The position numbers were made by a program, and so were the translations under genes. Below, one piece after another: positions 8,655 through 16,119 of a stretch of 24,593 bases of DNA. The stretch's first letter is position 1. Each line of letters starts with the position of its first letter. Below the pieces are notes generated by a model. That model did not search any database. It saw only the letters and a list, made by a program, of their open reading frames with translations, and had not been told where the DNA came from. Where the stretch lies: positions 1 through 24,593 of the forward strand of contig DFIZ01000060.1 in the NCBI GenBank assembly GCA_002372855.1, given 5' to 3'. Source of the stretch: Bacteroidales bacterium UBA3684. GTDB lineage: Bacteria; Bacteroidota; Bacteroidia; Bacteroidales; P3.

Positions 8655-10273
8655 TTACCAGACAACTCCTCCACAGCGCGGAGCACCGCCTTGTCGCTCT
8701 TCAGGGCACCCTGCAGGCGGCCCTGGTCGTAGTAGTAGCGGGTGAGGATTTCGGCCTTGAGCATCTCGCAGACTTCCTCGCGGTGTTTCTGCAGGTCGCT
8801 CTCCTTTTCGGTGGCCAGGCGGGATTCCATCTCTTTGAGTTGCTGCTCGATGGCGGAGTCGTACTTCTCCTGTTTGGCCACGTCGCGCAGTTCCTTGATG
8901 ACGCGCTCGGTGACGGTGTTGTAGCTGAGCTTCTTGTCCTTCAGGTAGCGGCAGAAGTCGTTGTAGATTTCGTCCGTGATTTCGAAGGTTTCGGCAGGAG
9001 CTATCTCCTTGTGCTTGCGGTAGAAGTCGGTGGCATAGTCGAAGATGAGCAGTTTCTGCACCAGGGCGATGGCGAGGTTGGACATGTATTCGGGCTCGAT
9101 TTCGATGTCGGGCTCGATGCCGAAACCGTCGTAGACGGTGCGTCCGGACTTGGTTTTGAAGGCTGTCTTGAGGCTGTCGGGCACCTTGAGGGCGCGGCCG
9201 TTCTCGTCGCGATGGCTGTAGTCGATGGCCTGGATGCAGCGGCCGGAGGGGATGTAGTACTTGCTTACGGTGACCTTCATCTGGCTGTTGTATGGCATAG
9301 GCAGGATATTCTGCACCAGTCCCTTGCCATAGCTGCGCTGGCCGATGACCACGGCGCGGTCGAGGTCCTGCAGCGAGCCGCTGACGATCTCGCTGGCCGA
9401 AGCCGAGCCACCGTCGATGAGCACCGCCAGGGGTATTTCCGTGTCCTCGGGCTGCAGGCGGGTGTAGCTCTTAAGGTTCTTGCTGGCCACCTTGCCTTTG
9501 GTCTCCACCACCAGGGTGCCGCGGGGAACCCAGATATTGACAATGTCGACGGCTTCGTTCATCAGTCCGCCGCCGTTGCCGCGCAGGTCGAGCACAACAC
9601 CCTTCATGCCGGGCTTGTCTTTCTTGAGTTTCACGAATGCCTCGCGGACGTTCTTGGCGGCGTCGTTGGTGAATTCGTCCAGTTTGATATAGCCCACGTC
9701 GCCCTTGGGACCTACGTAGCCGTAGTACGGCACGTTGGGCAGCTTGATTTCGCGGCGTGTGAGGGTGCGTTCGAATTCCTTTCCCTCGCGTTCCACACGC
9801 AGGGTGACCTGCGTGCCGGCCTGGCCACGCATGGCGCTGCTCACGTCGGGCACCTTCTTGCCCTTGGTGCTTTCGCCGTTGACGGCCACAATGCGGTCGC
9901 CTGCCTTAAGGCCTGCCTCGTCGGCGGGAAGGCCCTTGTAGGGCTCGGAGATGTAGACGGAGTCGCCACGCTGCGTGATGATGGCACCCACGCCACCGTA
10001 TTCGCCCAGCAGCTGCAGCTTCACATCCTCGATGTCGCTCTCGGGGAAGTAGTTGGTGTAGGGGTCGAAAGAGGCGAGCATGGCGTCGATGGCCACCTTG
10101 ATGGCCTTGCCGGGATCCACATCGTCGACATAGTTGAGGTTGAGCTGCTTGTACACCGAGGAGAATATCTCCAGGTTCTTGGCAATCTCGAAACTGCGGT
10201 CGTTCTGGGCCTGCAGGGGCTGTGCGGCGAAACCCGCCAGCAGCATAAATCCGATTATGATGTGTCTTTTCAT
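8636..10273 (-). CDS. S41 C-terminal processing protease with PDZ domain
   Basis: A periplasmic serine protease of the CtpA/Prc family, 545 residues from the ATG at 10273. A signal peptide (MKRHIIIGFMLLAGFAAQPLQAQ) is followed by an N-terminal helical part, a PDZ domain (about 80-170, with the EYGGVGAII and GLKAGDRIVAVNG motifs) and the S41 core. The catalytic serine lies in GGSASASEIV (about 290-297) and the general-base lysine in SYGKGLVQ (about 317). The C-terminal part is a charged helical region. A TTG six bases upstream could also start the frame, but the ATG gives a normal signal peptide. The minus strand just upstream has TTTATTTG and TAGTTTTG, imperfect or badly spaced -7 boxes. It follows the antiporter gene after 56 bases and precedes the ligase gene. 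Confidence 0.96.
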   Translation of the reverse strand: MKRHIIIGFMLLAGFAAQPLQAQNDRSFEIAKNLEIFSSVYKQLNLNYVDDVDPGKAIKVAIDAMLASFDPYTNYFPESDIEDVKLQLLGEYGGVGAIITQRGDSVYISEPYKGLPADEAGLKAGDRIVAVNGESTKGKKVPDVSSAMRGQAGTQVTLRVEREGKEFERTLTRREIKLPNVPYYGYVGPKGDVGYIKLDEFTNDAAKNVREAFVKLKKDKPGMKGVVLDLRGNGGGLMNEAVDIVNIWVPRGTLVVETKGKVASKNLKSYTRLQPEDTEIPLAVLIDGGSASASEIVSGSLQDLDRAVVIGQRSYGKGLVQNILPMPYNSQMKVTVSKYYIPSGRCIQAIDYSHRDENGRALKVPDSLKTAFKTKSGRTVYDGFGIEPDIEIEPEYMSNLAIALVQKLLIFDYATDFYRKHKEIAPAETFEITDEIYNDFCRYLKDKKLSYNTVTERVIKELRDVAKQEKYDSAIEQQLKEMESRLATEKESDLQKHREEVCEMLKAEILTRYYYDQGRLQGALKSDKAVLRAVEELSGKGVKGE

Positions 10274-10329
10274 GTGCAAAACTACAAATAAATACGCATA
10301 AATAACAACGAAAGTCTTTTTTTATTGTG

Positions 10330-12585
10330 TCACACCTTGACCATCTTGCTCTCGAAGCCGCGGAGGGTCATCTCCTCGGGAGAGACGAACCAGAGGCTGT
10401 CGCCGGGGAGGAAGACGGTGTCGCGGCTGGGATTGACCAGGCGTTCGCCGCCGCGCTCGATGGCAATGACCATGGCGCGATGCTTGGAGAGGGGCGAATT
10501 GGCCACCTCGACACCGCACAGCGGGCCGTCGGGGTCGACGCGGTAGCGGTACATGTGCAACTCGTGGTCGGAGCGGTCGTGCACCAGGATATCGGCCTCC
10601 ACCTCGACGGCGGCGCGCATACGGCCCACCTGTTCCTCGTTGCCGATGACCGTCAGCAGGTCGCCCGGCATGAGGAGGTCGTCCTTGCCGGGGAGGTCGA
10701 TGATGTTGTCGCCACGCTCGATGGTGACGACGTTGGTGCCAAAGTCCTCGCGGATGCGGCAGGCGGCAAGGGTCTTGCCCGCCAGGGGCGAGTACTGCGT
10801 CATGCGCAGGCGTTCCATGGAGAATTCGTTCTCCATGCCCTTGGGTATGCGGAACGAGGTCTGCGCCTGTCGCGAATTGAAGTTGCTGAAGAAGCGCTCC
10901 TCTATCTGGGCGTAGAAGCCGTTGGCCTTGCGCGAGAAAAGCACCACCATGACCACCATCAGGGCTATGACCATCAGGAATCCGAGGGCGAGGTTGACGT
11001 AGCTGCCCACCACCAGACCCGCGAAGAACAGGGCCACGAAATAGCGCAGCAGCATCACCGGGATGACCACGGCCTGGCTGTGGCGGTAGGTCTCGAAGAT
11101 TTGTTTGAAGCGTTCTTTGCTGACATTCTTCACCGCCACAGCCCACAGGAAGGGCGACATGAGGATGAGCGTGGCCACCATGCCCGTCAGGCGGCTCCAA
11201 ATCTGCGGTATGCCGGCATCGGCAAAGAGCGTGTCGAGCAGCGGCCGCAGCAGCGACGTGGAGAGCAGGGCGATGGCCGCCAGGATGACGCCGTAGATGA
11301 GTATGTTGGTCAGCTGCTTGCGCAGGAAGGTGCGTATGCCCGCCTTGTCGCCGGCGCCCTTGCTGGCGCTCTCGCTGTACTGGTCCAGACGGTGCTTGAT
11401 TTTGGCGGGAATCTTGGGCTCCACCCAGTTGTAGAACGGCAGCGCGCCCTTAATCATATAGGGCGTGACGAAGGTCGTCAGGATGGACACCGAGACGATG
11501 ATGGGATACAGGTTGGCGTCGATGACCTTGAAACTCAAGCCCAGACTGGCGATGATGAACGAAAACTCACCGATTTGGCAGAAGCAGAAACCGCTCTGCA
11601 CGGCGGTCTTCAGCGGGCGGCCGCTGAGGATGATTCCGATGGTGGCTGCAAGACTCTTGAAAACAATGATTGTCAGCGCAATGACCAGTATGGGAACAAT
11701 GTACTTCACCAGCACCTCGGGATTGACCAGCATGCCCACCGACACAAAGAACACCGCACCGAAGAGGTTCTTCAGGGGGGTGACAATGCGGTGGATGACG
11801 TCGGCCTCGATGGTCTCGCTGAGGATGGCGCCCATGACGAAGGCTCCCAAAGCGGTGGAGAACCCGGCATGCGCCGCCAGCACCACCATGCCGAAACACA
11901 GGCCCACGGCCAGGATGAGCAGCGTCTCCTCGGTCATATACTTGCGCATCCAGCGCAGGAAAGTGGGAATCAGATAGATGCCGAACACGAACCATGCTAT
12001 CAGGAAGAAGACCAGTTTCACCATCTGGCCCACCAACGCGCCGCCGTCGAAACTGCGGCTGACGCTCACCGTGCTCAGCACCACCAGCAGCAACACCGCA
12101 ATCAGGTCCTCCACCACCAGCACCGCCGTCACCGTCGAGGTGAACTTCTGCTGCTTCAGTTTCAGGTCGTCGAAGCTCTTGATAATGATGCTTGTAGAGG
12201 AGATGGACAGCATGCATCCGAGGAAGGTGCACTCCATCGACGAGAAACCCAGAATCTTGCCCACCGAACTGCCTATGAGGAACATGATGGCCAGCTCGGT
12301 CAGCGCCGTGATGGCCCCCGTGGCACCCACCTTCTTCAGCTTCTTGATGCTGAATTCCAGACCCAGACCGAACATCAGGAACACAATGCCGATGTCGCTC
12401 CAGACGTGGATATTGGCGGCATCGGTGATGGCCGGGAACCAGGGGAAGTAGGGGCCGATGAAGAATCCCGCCAGGATGTATCCCAGCACCAACGGCTGTT
12501 TCAACCATTTAAACACCACGGTAATGACACCGGCGGCCACCAGTATGACGGCCAAATCCATGAATATCGCAGGCAGACTTTCCAT
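10330..12585 (-). CDS. CPA2-family cation/proton antiporter with two RCK_C domains
   Basis: An inner-membrane monovalent cation (K+ or Na+)/H+ antiporter of the KefB/CPA2 type, 751 residues. The N-terminal exchanger domain (about 1-385) has the family motifs LGYILAGFFIGPYFPW, FLMFGLGLEFS and LGAFVMGAILSET, plus the discontinuous-helix segment GFCFCQIGEFSFI. A second hydrophobic part (about 415-560) is not present in Escherichia coli KefB. Two TrkA-C-like ligand-binding domains follow (about 596-660 and 685-745; motifs MPGDLLTVIG and LPGDSLWFVS). There is no Rossmann RCK_N domain with GxGxxG, so nucleotide gating of the KefC type is unlikely. It is probably the first gene of antiporter-protease-ligase. 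The upstream gap holds inverted repeats and no perfect -7 box. Confidence 0.93.
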   Translation of the reverse strand: MESLPAIFMDLAVILVAAGVITVVFKWLKQPLVLGYILAGFFIGPYFPWFPAITDAANIHVWSDIGIVFLMFGLGLEFSIKKLKKVGATGAITALTELAIMFLIGSSVGKILGFSSMECTFLGCMLSISSTSIIIKSFDDLKLKQQKFTSTVTAVLVVEDLIAVLLLVVLSTVSVSRSFDGGALVGQMVKLVFFLIAWFVFGIYLIPTFLRWMRKYMTEETLLILAVGLCFGMVVLAAHAGFSTALGAFVMGAILSETIEADVIHRIVTPLKNLFGAVFFVSVGMLVNPEVLVKYIVPILVIALTIIVFKSLAATIGIILSGRPLKTAVQSGFCFCQIGEFSFIIASLGLSFKVIDANLYPIIVSVSILTTFVTPYMIKGALPFYNWVEPKIPAKIKHRLDQYSESASKGAGDKAGIRTFLRKQLTNILIYGVILAAIALLSTSLLRPLLDTLFADAGIPQIWSRLTGMVATLILMSPFLWAVAVKNVSKERFKQIFETYRHSQAVVIPVMLLRYFVALFFAGLVVGSYVNLALGFLMVIALMVVMVVLFSRKANGFYAQIEERFFSNFNSRQAQTSFRIPKGMENEFSMERLRMTQYSPLAGKTLAACRIREDFGTNVVTIERGDNIIDLPGKDDLLMPGDLLTVIGNEEQVGRMRAAVEVEADILVHDRSDHELHMYRYRVDPDGPLCGVEVANSPLSKHRAMVIAIERGGERLVNPSRDTVFLPGDSLWFVSPEEMTLRGFESKMVKV

Positions 12586-12606
12586 CTTTTCAGGGTAGGT
12601 TTTTAT

Positions 12607-12630
12607 GTTAGCAAAAGCACCCTTGCTAAC
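12607..12630 (-). promoter_or_regulatory. Inverted repeat in the antiporter 5' region
   Basis: GTTAGCAA (12607-12614) and TTGCTAAC (12623-12630) are perfect 8-bp arms around an 8-base loop, ending 22 bases upstream of the antiporter ATG. It could be an operator or an RNA hairpin next to the ribosome binding region. The rest of the 310-base gap 12586-12895 holds the repeat element and hairpins listed separately, plus the delta' promoter; no small gene is visible in it. Confidence 0.5.
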
Positions 12631-12712
12631 GCAAAAAAAGGCCTTTTATTGTGCACTTTGGGCAAAGATGTCCGAAAAAGCTGATTCCCAGCCTTCCACA
12701 GCCATATCATCT

Positions 12713-12770
12713 CCTACCGTGGTAGGAGTTGGTAAGGACTTGGTAAGGACTTGGTAAGGGGATGGTAAGG
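12713..12770 (+). repeat. Palindrome plus 4 x 11-bp repeat element, copy 2
   Basis: CCTACCGTGGTAGG (12713-12726), a near-palindrome extended by matching CT/AG flanks, is followed by AGTTGGTAAGG, ACTTGGTAAGG, ACTTGGTAAGG and GGATGGTAAGG. It sits between the divergent antiporter and delta' genes. Confidence 0.9.
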
Positions 12771-12771
12771 A

Positions 12772-12835
12772 CTTTTTGCCAAGCGGAACCGTCGGCGCGG
12801 GGACGCGCCGGCCCGCGGCATGGCAAAAAGCGGGC
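12772..12835. repeat. Nested and competing hairpins next to repeat copy 2
   Basis: The outer arms are CTTTTTGCCA (12772-12781) and TGGCAAAAAG (12821-12830). An inner stem is CGGCGCG (12793-12799) with CGCGCCG (12804-12810) around GGGA. GCCCGC (12811-12816) can pair with GCGGGC (12830-12835), which competes with the outer stem by one base and by geometry. The segment lies upstream of the delta' promoter and 187-250 bases upstream of the antiporter start on the minus strand. Confidence 0.6.
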
Positions 12836-12873
12836 ATCGGGAAGATTTTTTTATTTATATTAAAATTTATTCG

Positions 12874-12881
12874 TATATTTG
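12874..12881 (+). promoter_or_regulatory. Bacteroidetes-type -7 box for the delta' operon
   Basis: TATATTTG is an exact match to TAnnTTTG, in an AT-rich tract after GC-rich DNA. The -33 region is T-rich without a clear TTTG. The start codon at 12896 is only 14 bases past the box, so the leader would be under ten bases. Confidence 0.65.
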
Positions 12882-12895
12882 CAAGTTTAATGTGA

Positions 12896-13939
12896 ATGAG
12901 TATGCAGTTTAAAGACATTGTCGGACAGGAAGATATCATCAATCGGCTGACGTCGGTCATCGACAGCGGCCGCGTGAGCCACGCCCAACTCATCCTCGGC
13001 AGCGAGCCCGAAGGCAGCCTGCAGATGGCTTGGGCCTATATGCAGTACCTCTGCTGCGAGCACCGCGTGCACCACAGCGAAGGGCCGCTCCGCGCCGACT
13101 CGTGCGGCGAGTGCCCCAGCTGCAAGAAGATTGCTTCGCTGATGCACCCCGACCTGCATTTCATCTTCCCCAATCCTCCCAACGGCTCCGACAGCGTCAG
13201 CGCCAACGACTACATGAAGGACTTCTACGACTTCATGCTCAACACCCATGGCCTCGGCACCCTCAACGACTTCAACGACAGCCTTTCGGGCGATGTGAAG
13301 ACCTCCATCATCCGCGAGCGCGACGCCGCCAACCTTGTGGAGGTGCTCAACATGAAACCCTACGAGGGCGGATGGCGCATGGTGGTGGTGTGGCGTCCGT
13401 CGCGCATGAAACGCGAAGCCGCCAACGAACTGCTCAAGACCCTCGAGGAGCCGCTGCCGCAGACCCTCATCCTCCTGGTCGACGAAAGCGACGAGCAGCT
13501 GCTGCCCACCATCAAGAGCCGCGTGCAGACCATACGCCTCAAAGTCTCGGAGAGCGACAAGGTGGAGGGCAACGCCGAGTTTGCCCAGATGCTCGTCGGG
13601 TGGCTGCGCATGCTCTTCAAGCTGAAAATGAAAGAACTGTCGGGGCAGGTGGACAAGATGGCCACGCTGAACCGCGAGCAGCTGAAGCAGTTCCTGCAAT
13701 ACGCCCAAAGCGTGATGCGCGGATGCTTCCTCAACACCGCCGCCGGCGTCGAGGTGCGCCTGGGCTCCGGCGACGAAAAGTTCGACGCACAGTTCCCGAA
13801 AATGATTACAGTCAACAACATAGAGCTCATCGAACAAGCCCTCGACGATGCCGTCTTCGCCATAGAGCGCAACGCCTACGCCAAGATAGCCCTCATGGAG
13901 CTTTCGTTCCGCATGAGCAAAGCACTGAAGAAAAGATAA
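12896..13939 (+). CDS. holB: DNA polymerase III subunit delta'
   Basis: The clamp-loader subunit delta', a cytoplasmic AAA+ fold protein of 347 residues. It opens with MQFKDIVGQEDIINRLT, the family start, and HAQLILGSEPEGS replaces the P-loop; the lysine is missing, as expected for a subunit that does not hydrolyse ATP. A zinc module follows with cysteines at 53/54, 70, 73 and 76 (SCGECPSC). The sensor-like stretch ANELLKTLEEP and the SRVQT segment at the SRC-motif position are present. The ATG at 12896 is used; a second ATG six bases on is equally possible. It is first of a five-gene plus-strand run and lies 14 bases before the RicT gene. Confidence 0.93.
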   Translation: MSMQFKDIVGQEDIINRLTSVIDSGRVSHAQLILGSEPEGSLQMAWAYMQYLCCEHRVHHSEGPLRADSCGECPSCKKIASLMHPDLHFIFPNPPNGSDSVSANDYMKDFYDFMLNTHGLGTLNDFNDSLSGDVKTSIIRERDAANLVEVLNMKPYEGGWRMVVVWRPSRMKREAANELLKTLEEPLPQTLILLVDESDEQLLPTIKSRVQTIRLKVSESDKVEGNAEFAQMLVGWLRMLFKLKMKELSGQVDKMATLNREQLKQFLQYAQSVMRGCFLNTAAGVEVRLGSGDEKFDAQFPKMITVNNIELIEQALDDAVFAIERNAYAKIALMELSFRMSKALKKR

Positions 13940-13953
13940 AAACAAAGAAAACA

Positions 13954-15621
13954 ATGGAAAACAAAGATAAGCAAGACCTCGTTCCCGAAGAGAAAATCGA
14001 AGAGCAGCCCCGAGACAGCAAGCTGCCCGAAGACCTCGTGATAGACGACGAGGAGACCGTGGCCACGGCAGAGGACGTGGCCAACTTCATGAAAGACCGC
14101 CGCAAGGCCCATCAGGAAAAGAAAAACATCGAACGCGAAAACCCCGAGGTGGAGGAGTACCACACCGAGGAGAGCCAGCTGGACCCCTACCTGGAGCCCG
14201 ACCCGGACATCCCGTGGGTGAAATACGAGGAACCCGTCTTCCTCAGCCGTGGCTGCAACCACAAGCCGGAGTGCTACAAGCCTGTGTGCAGCTGCGAGCG
14301 CCGCAGCTGTTCCAAGGTCACGTCGACCAACTGGATGGCCGGCATCCGCCAGCCCACCGACCGCCCCTTCGACTGCGTCGAGGTGCGTTTCAAGAACAAC
14401 CATAAGGACTTCTACCGCCTGCCCGACGGCCTGGAGGTCACCGAGGGCGACATTGTGGCCGTCGAAGGCCAGCCCGGCCACGACGTGGGCATCGTCAGCC
14501 TCACCGGCGAACTCTGCCGCCTGCAGATGCGCAAACACCGCATCAACCCCGAGAGCGAGTGCATCCGCAAGCTCTTCCGCCGCGCCAAGGAGGCCGACAT
14601 CGACCGTTGGGCCGACACTCTCAAGGAGGAACGCGCCGCCCTGCTCCGCACACGCCAGATTGTGGCCGAGCTGGGTCTGGACATGAAGGTGAACGACGTC
14701 GAGTTCCAGGGCGACCACTCGAAGGCCATCTTCTACTACACCGCCGACGAGCGCGTGGACTTCCGCGTGCTCATCAAGGTGCTTGCCGAAGAGTTCCATG
14801 TGCGCATCGAGATGAAACAGATCGGTGTGCGCCAGGAGGCCGGCAAGGTGGGCGGCATAGGCACCTGCGGCCGCGAGCTGTGCTGCTCCACGTGGCTCAC
14901 CACCTTCAAGAGCGTCACCACCTCCTCCGCCAAGACCCAGCAGATACTGCCCAACCCGCAGAAACTCGCCGGCCAGTGCGGCAAGCTCAAGTGCTGCCTC
15001 AACTTCGAATACGAGGTCTACGCCGACGCCCTCAAGAAGTTCCCGCCCGCCAACCAGGCCATGCGCTTCAAGAAAGGCCTGGCGCTCTACAAGAAGACCG
15101 ACGTCTTCCGCGGCATCATGTGGTATGCCTACGAGGGCGAAAACGACCTCTTCGCCGTCAAGGCCGAGGACGTGAAAGCCATCATCGAGATGAACCGCCG
15201 TCAGGAATACCCCGAGAAGCTGGAAGACTACCAGGTGGAGCTCATGTCCACCTCGGCCCTGGCCCAGGAGAGCACCAACGAGGAGGTGGAGCGCGAGATA
15301 CAGCGTCTGGCCGAGGGTGGCAACGGCGTGGTCGGCGAAGAGCACGAGGAGAAACCCCGCCAGTCAGAGCGCCGCGAGCGCAACGACCGCAACCGCAATG
15401 GCCGTGGCGACCGCCAGGGCGGCGACCGCCGCGACCGCCAGCCCCGCGAAGGACAGGAACGCCGCGAAGGGCAGGAACGCCGCGAAGGGCAGGAGCGTCG
15501 CGAGCGCCCCGCCAAAGAGCCGCGCCCCGAAGGCCAGCAACAACACCGCAACAACAAACCCCGCAACAACAACGACCAGCCCCGCCGCAGTGGCAACAAC
15601 GGCCGCGATCGTCGTGGATAA
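13954..15621 (+). CDS. ricT: RicT/PSP1 family protein with basic low-complexity tail
   Basis: A 555-residue PSP1-domain protein. In Bacillus subtilis the homologue RicT (YaaT) belongs to a Fe-S-containing complex that affects RNA maturation; the role in Bacteroidetes is not established. The acidic N-terminus (1-90) is followed by a cysteine cluster (C101, C107, C112, C114, C119) and the PSP1 core with IGTCGRELCC (C305, C310, C311) and GQCGKLKCCLNFEYE (C342, C347, C348), likely metal or Fe-S ligands. The region after residue 450 is a disordered R/N/Q/G-rich tail resembling RNA-binding tails, with three REGQER repeats. The start at 13954 follows an A-rich leader 14 bases after delta'; a longer upstream frame would run inside the delta' gene and is not used. 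Confidence 0.92.
   Translation: MENKDKQDLVPEEKIEEQPRDSKLPEDLVIDDEETVATAEDVANFMKDRRKAHQEKKNIERENPEVEEYHTEESQLDPYLEPDPDIPWVKYEEPVFLSRGCNHKPECYKPVCSCERRSCSKVTSTNWMAGIRQPTDRPFDCVEVRFKNNHKDFYRLPDGLEVTEGDIVAVEGQPGHDVGIVSLTGELCRLQMRKHRINPESECIRKLFRRAKEADIDRWADTLKEERAALLRTRQIVAELGLDMKVNDVEFQGDHSKAIFYYTADERVDFRVLIKVLAEEFHVRIEMKQIGVRQEAGKVGGIGTCGRELCCSTWLTTFKSVTTSSAKTQQILPNPQKLAGQCGKLKCCLNFEYEVYADALKKFPPANQAMRFKKGLALYKKTDVFRGIMWYAYEGENDLFAVKAEDVKAIIEMNRRQEYPEKLEDYQVELMSTSALAQESTNEEVEREIQRLAEGGNGVVGEEHEEKPRQSERRERNDRNRNGRGDRQGGDRRDRQPREGQERREGQERREGQERRERPAKEPRPEGQQQHRNNKPRNNNDQPRRSGNNGRDRRG
15445..15498 (+). repeat. Three 18-bp tandem repeats in the RicT tail
   Basis: Units of 18 bp beginning CGCGAAGG lie at 15445-15462, 15463-15480 and 15481-15498 and encode REGQER three times. 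The nucleotide copies differ by only a few bases, which indicates recent slippage-type expansion within the disordered tail. Confidence 0.9.
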
Positions 15622-15633
15622 GACCCCTTGAAT

Positions 15634-16119
15634 ATGAAGAAACGACTTGCCCTATTGCTTTTGCCTCTGGCCCTGTGCCTTGCCGCCTGCGACGGCACCG
15701 TCTACTATGCCGAATACGAGGACGTCGACGAGAAAGGCTGGCTGCCTACGGACAGCGTGGCTTTCGACGTCGACGTCGAGGATACCAACCTTATCTTCAA
15801 CTTCCTCGTCGAGGTGCGCAACACCGTCAGCTACCCCTACAGCAACACCTTCCTCTTCATCAACACCACCTTCCCCGACGGCAGCATGGCGCGCGACACC
15901 ATGGAGTACCCCTTGGCCGACCCCACCGGCGAGTGGTTCGGCAAACGCTCCGGACGCTATGTCGACACCCGCTACTTCTTCCGGCGCAACGTGCGATTCC
16001 CCATGCAGGGCAACTATCACTTCGCCATCACCAACGGTATGCGCGACAGCGCCATCGTGGGCCTCTCCCACATCGGCCTGCGCATCGAATACAGCAACAT
16101 GAATGAGCATTATGAATAA
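15634..16119 (+). CDS. gldH: GldH-family lipoprotein
   Basis: A 161-residue lipoprotein of the GldH family. In gliding Flavobacteria GldH is needed for motility; in non-gliding Bacteroidales the family persists with unknown function. The signal peptide MKKRLALLLLPLALCLAAC has a clear lipobox (LAAC, acylated C19). The mature domain is beta-rich with the family-like segments SYPYSNTFLFINTTFPDG and MQGNYHFAITNGMR. The ATG at 15634 is chosen over an upstream TTG because it starts a standard signal peptide. It follows the RicT gene by 12 bases and overlaps the PBP1A start by 17 bases, so the two should be co-translated. Confidence 0.93.
   Translation: MKKRLALLLLPLALCLAACDGTVYYAEYEDVDEKGWLPTDSVAFDVDVEDTNLIFNFLVEVRNTVSYPYSNTFLFINTTFPDGSMARDTMEYPLADPTGEWFGKRSGRYVDTRYFFRRNVRFPMQGNYHFAITNGMRDSAIVGLSHIGLRIEYSNMNEHYE

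Noticed and set aside
7844..10291. 815-residue plus-strand frame opposite the ligase and protease genes
   Set aside because: It crosses two real minus-strand genes and their gap, and has no recognisable motif or leader.
10327..12684. 785-residue open frame on the plus strand opposite the antiporter gene
   Set aside because: It is the complement of a well-supported membrane transporter and its translation is H/Q/D/G-rich with no domain; long antisense frames are expected in GC-rich DNA.
13876..15345. 489-residue minus-strand frame opposite the RicT/PSP1 gene
   Set aside because: The sense frame has the conserved cysteine motifs; the antisense frame is a composition shadow.
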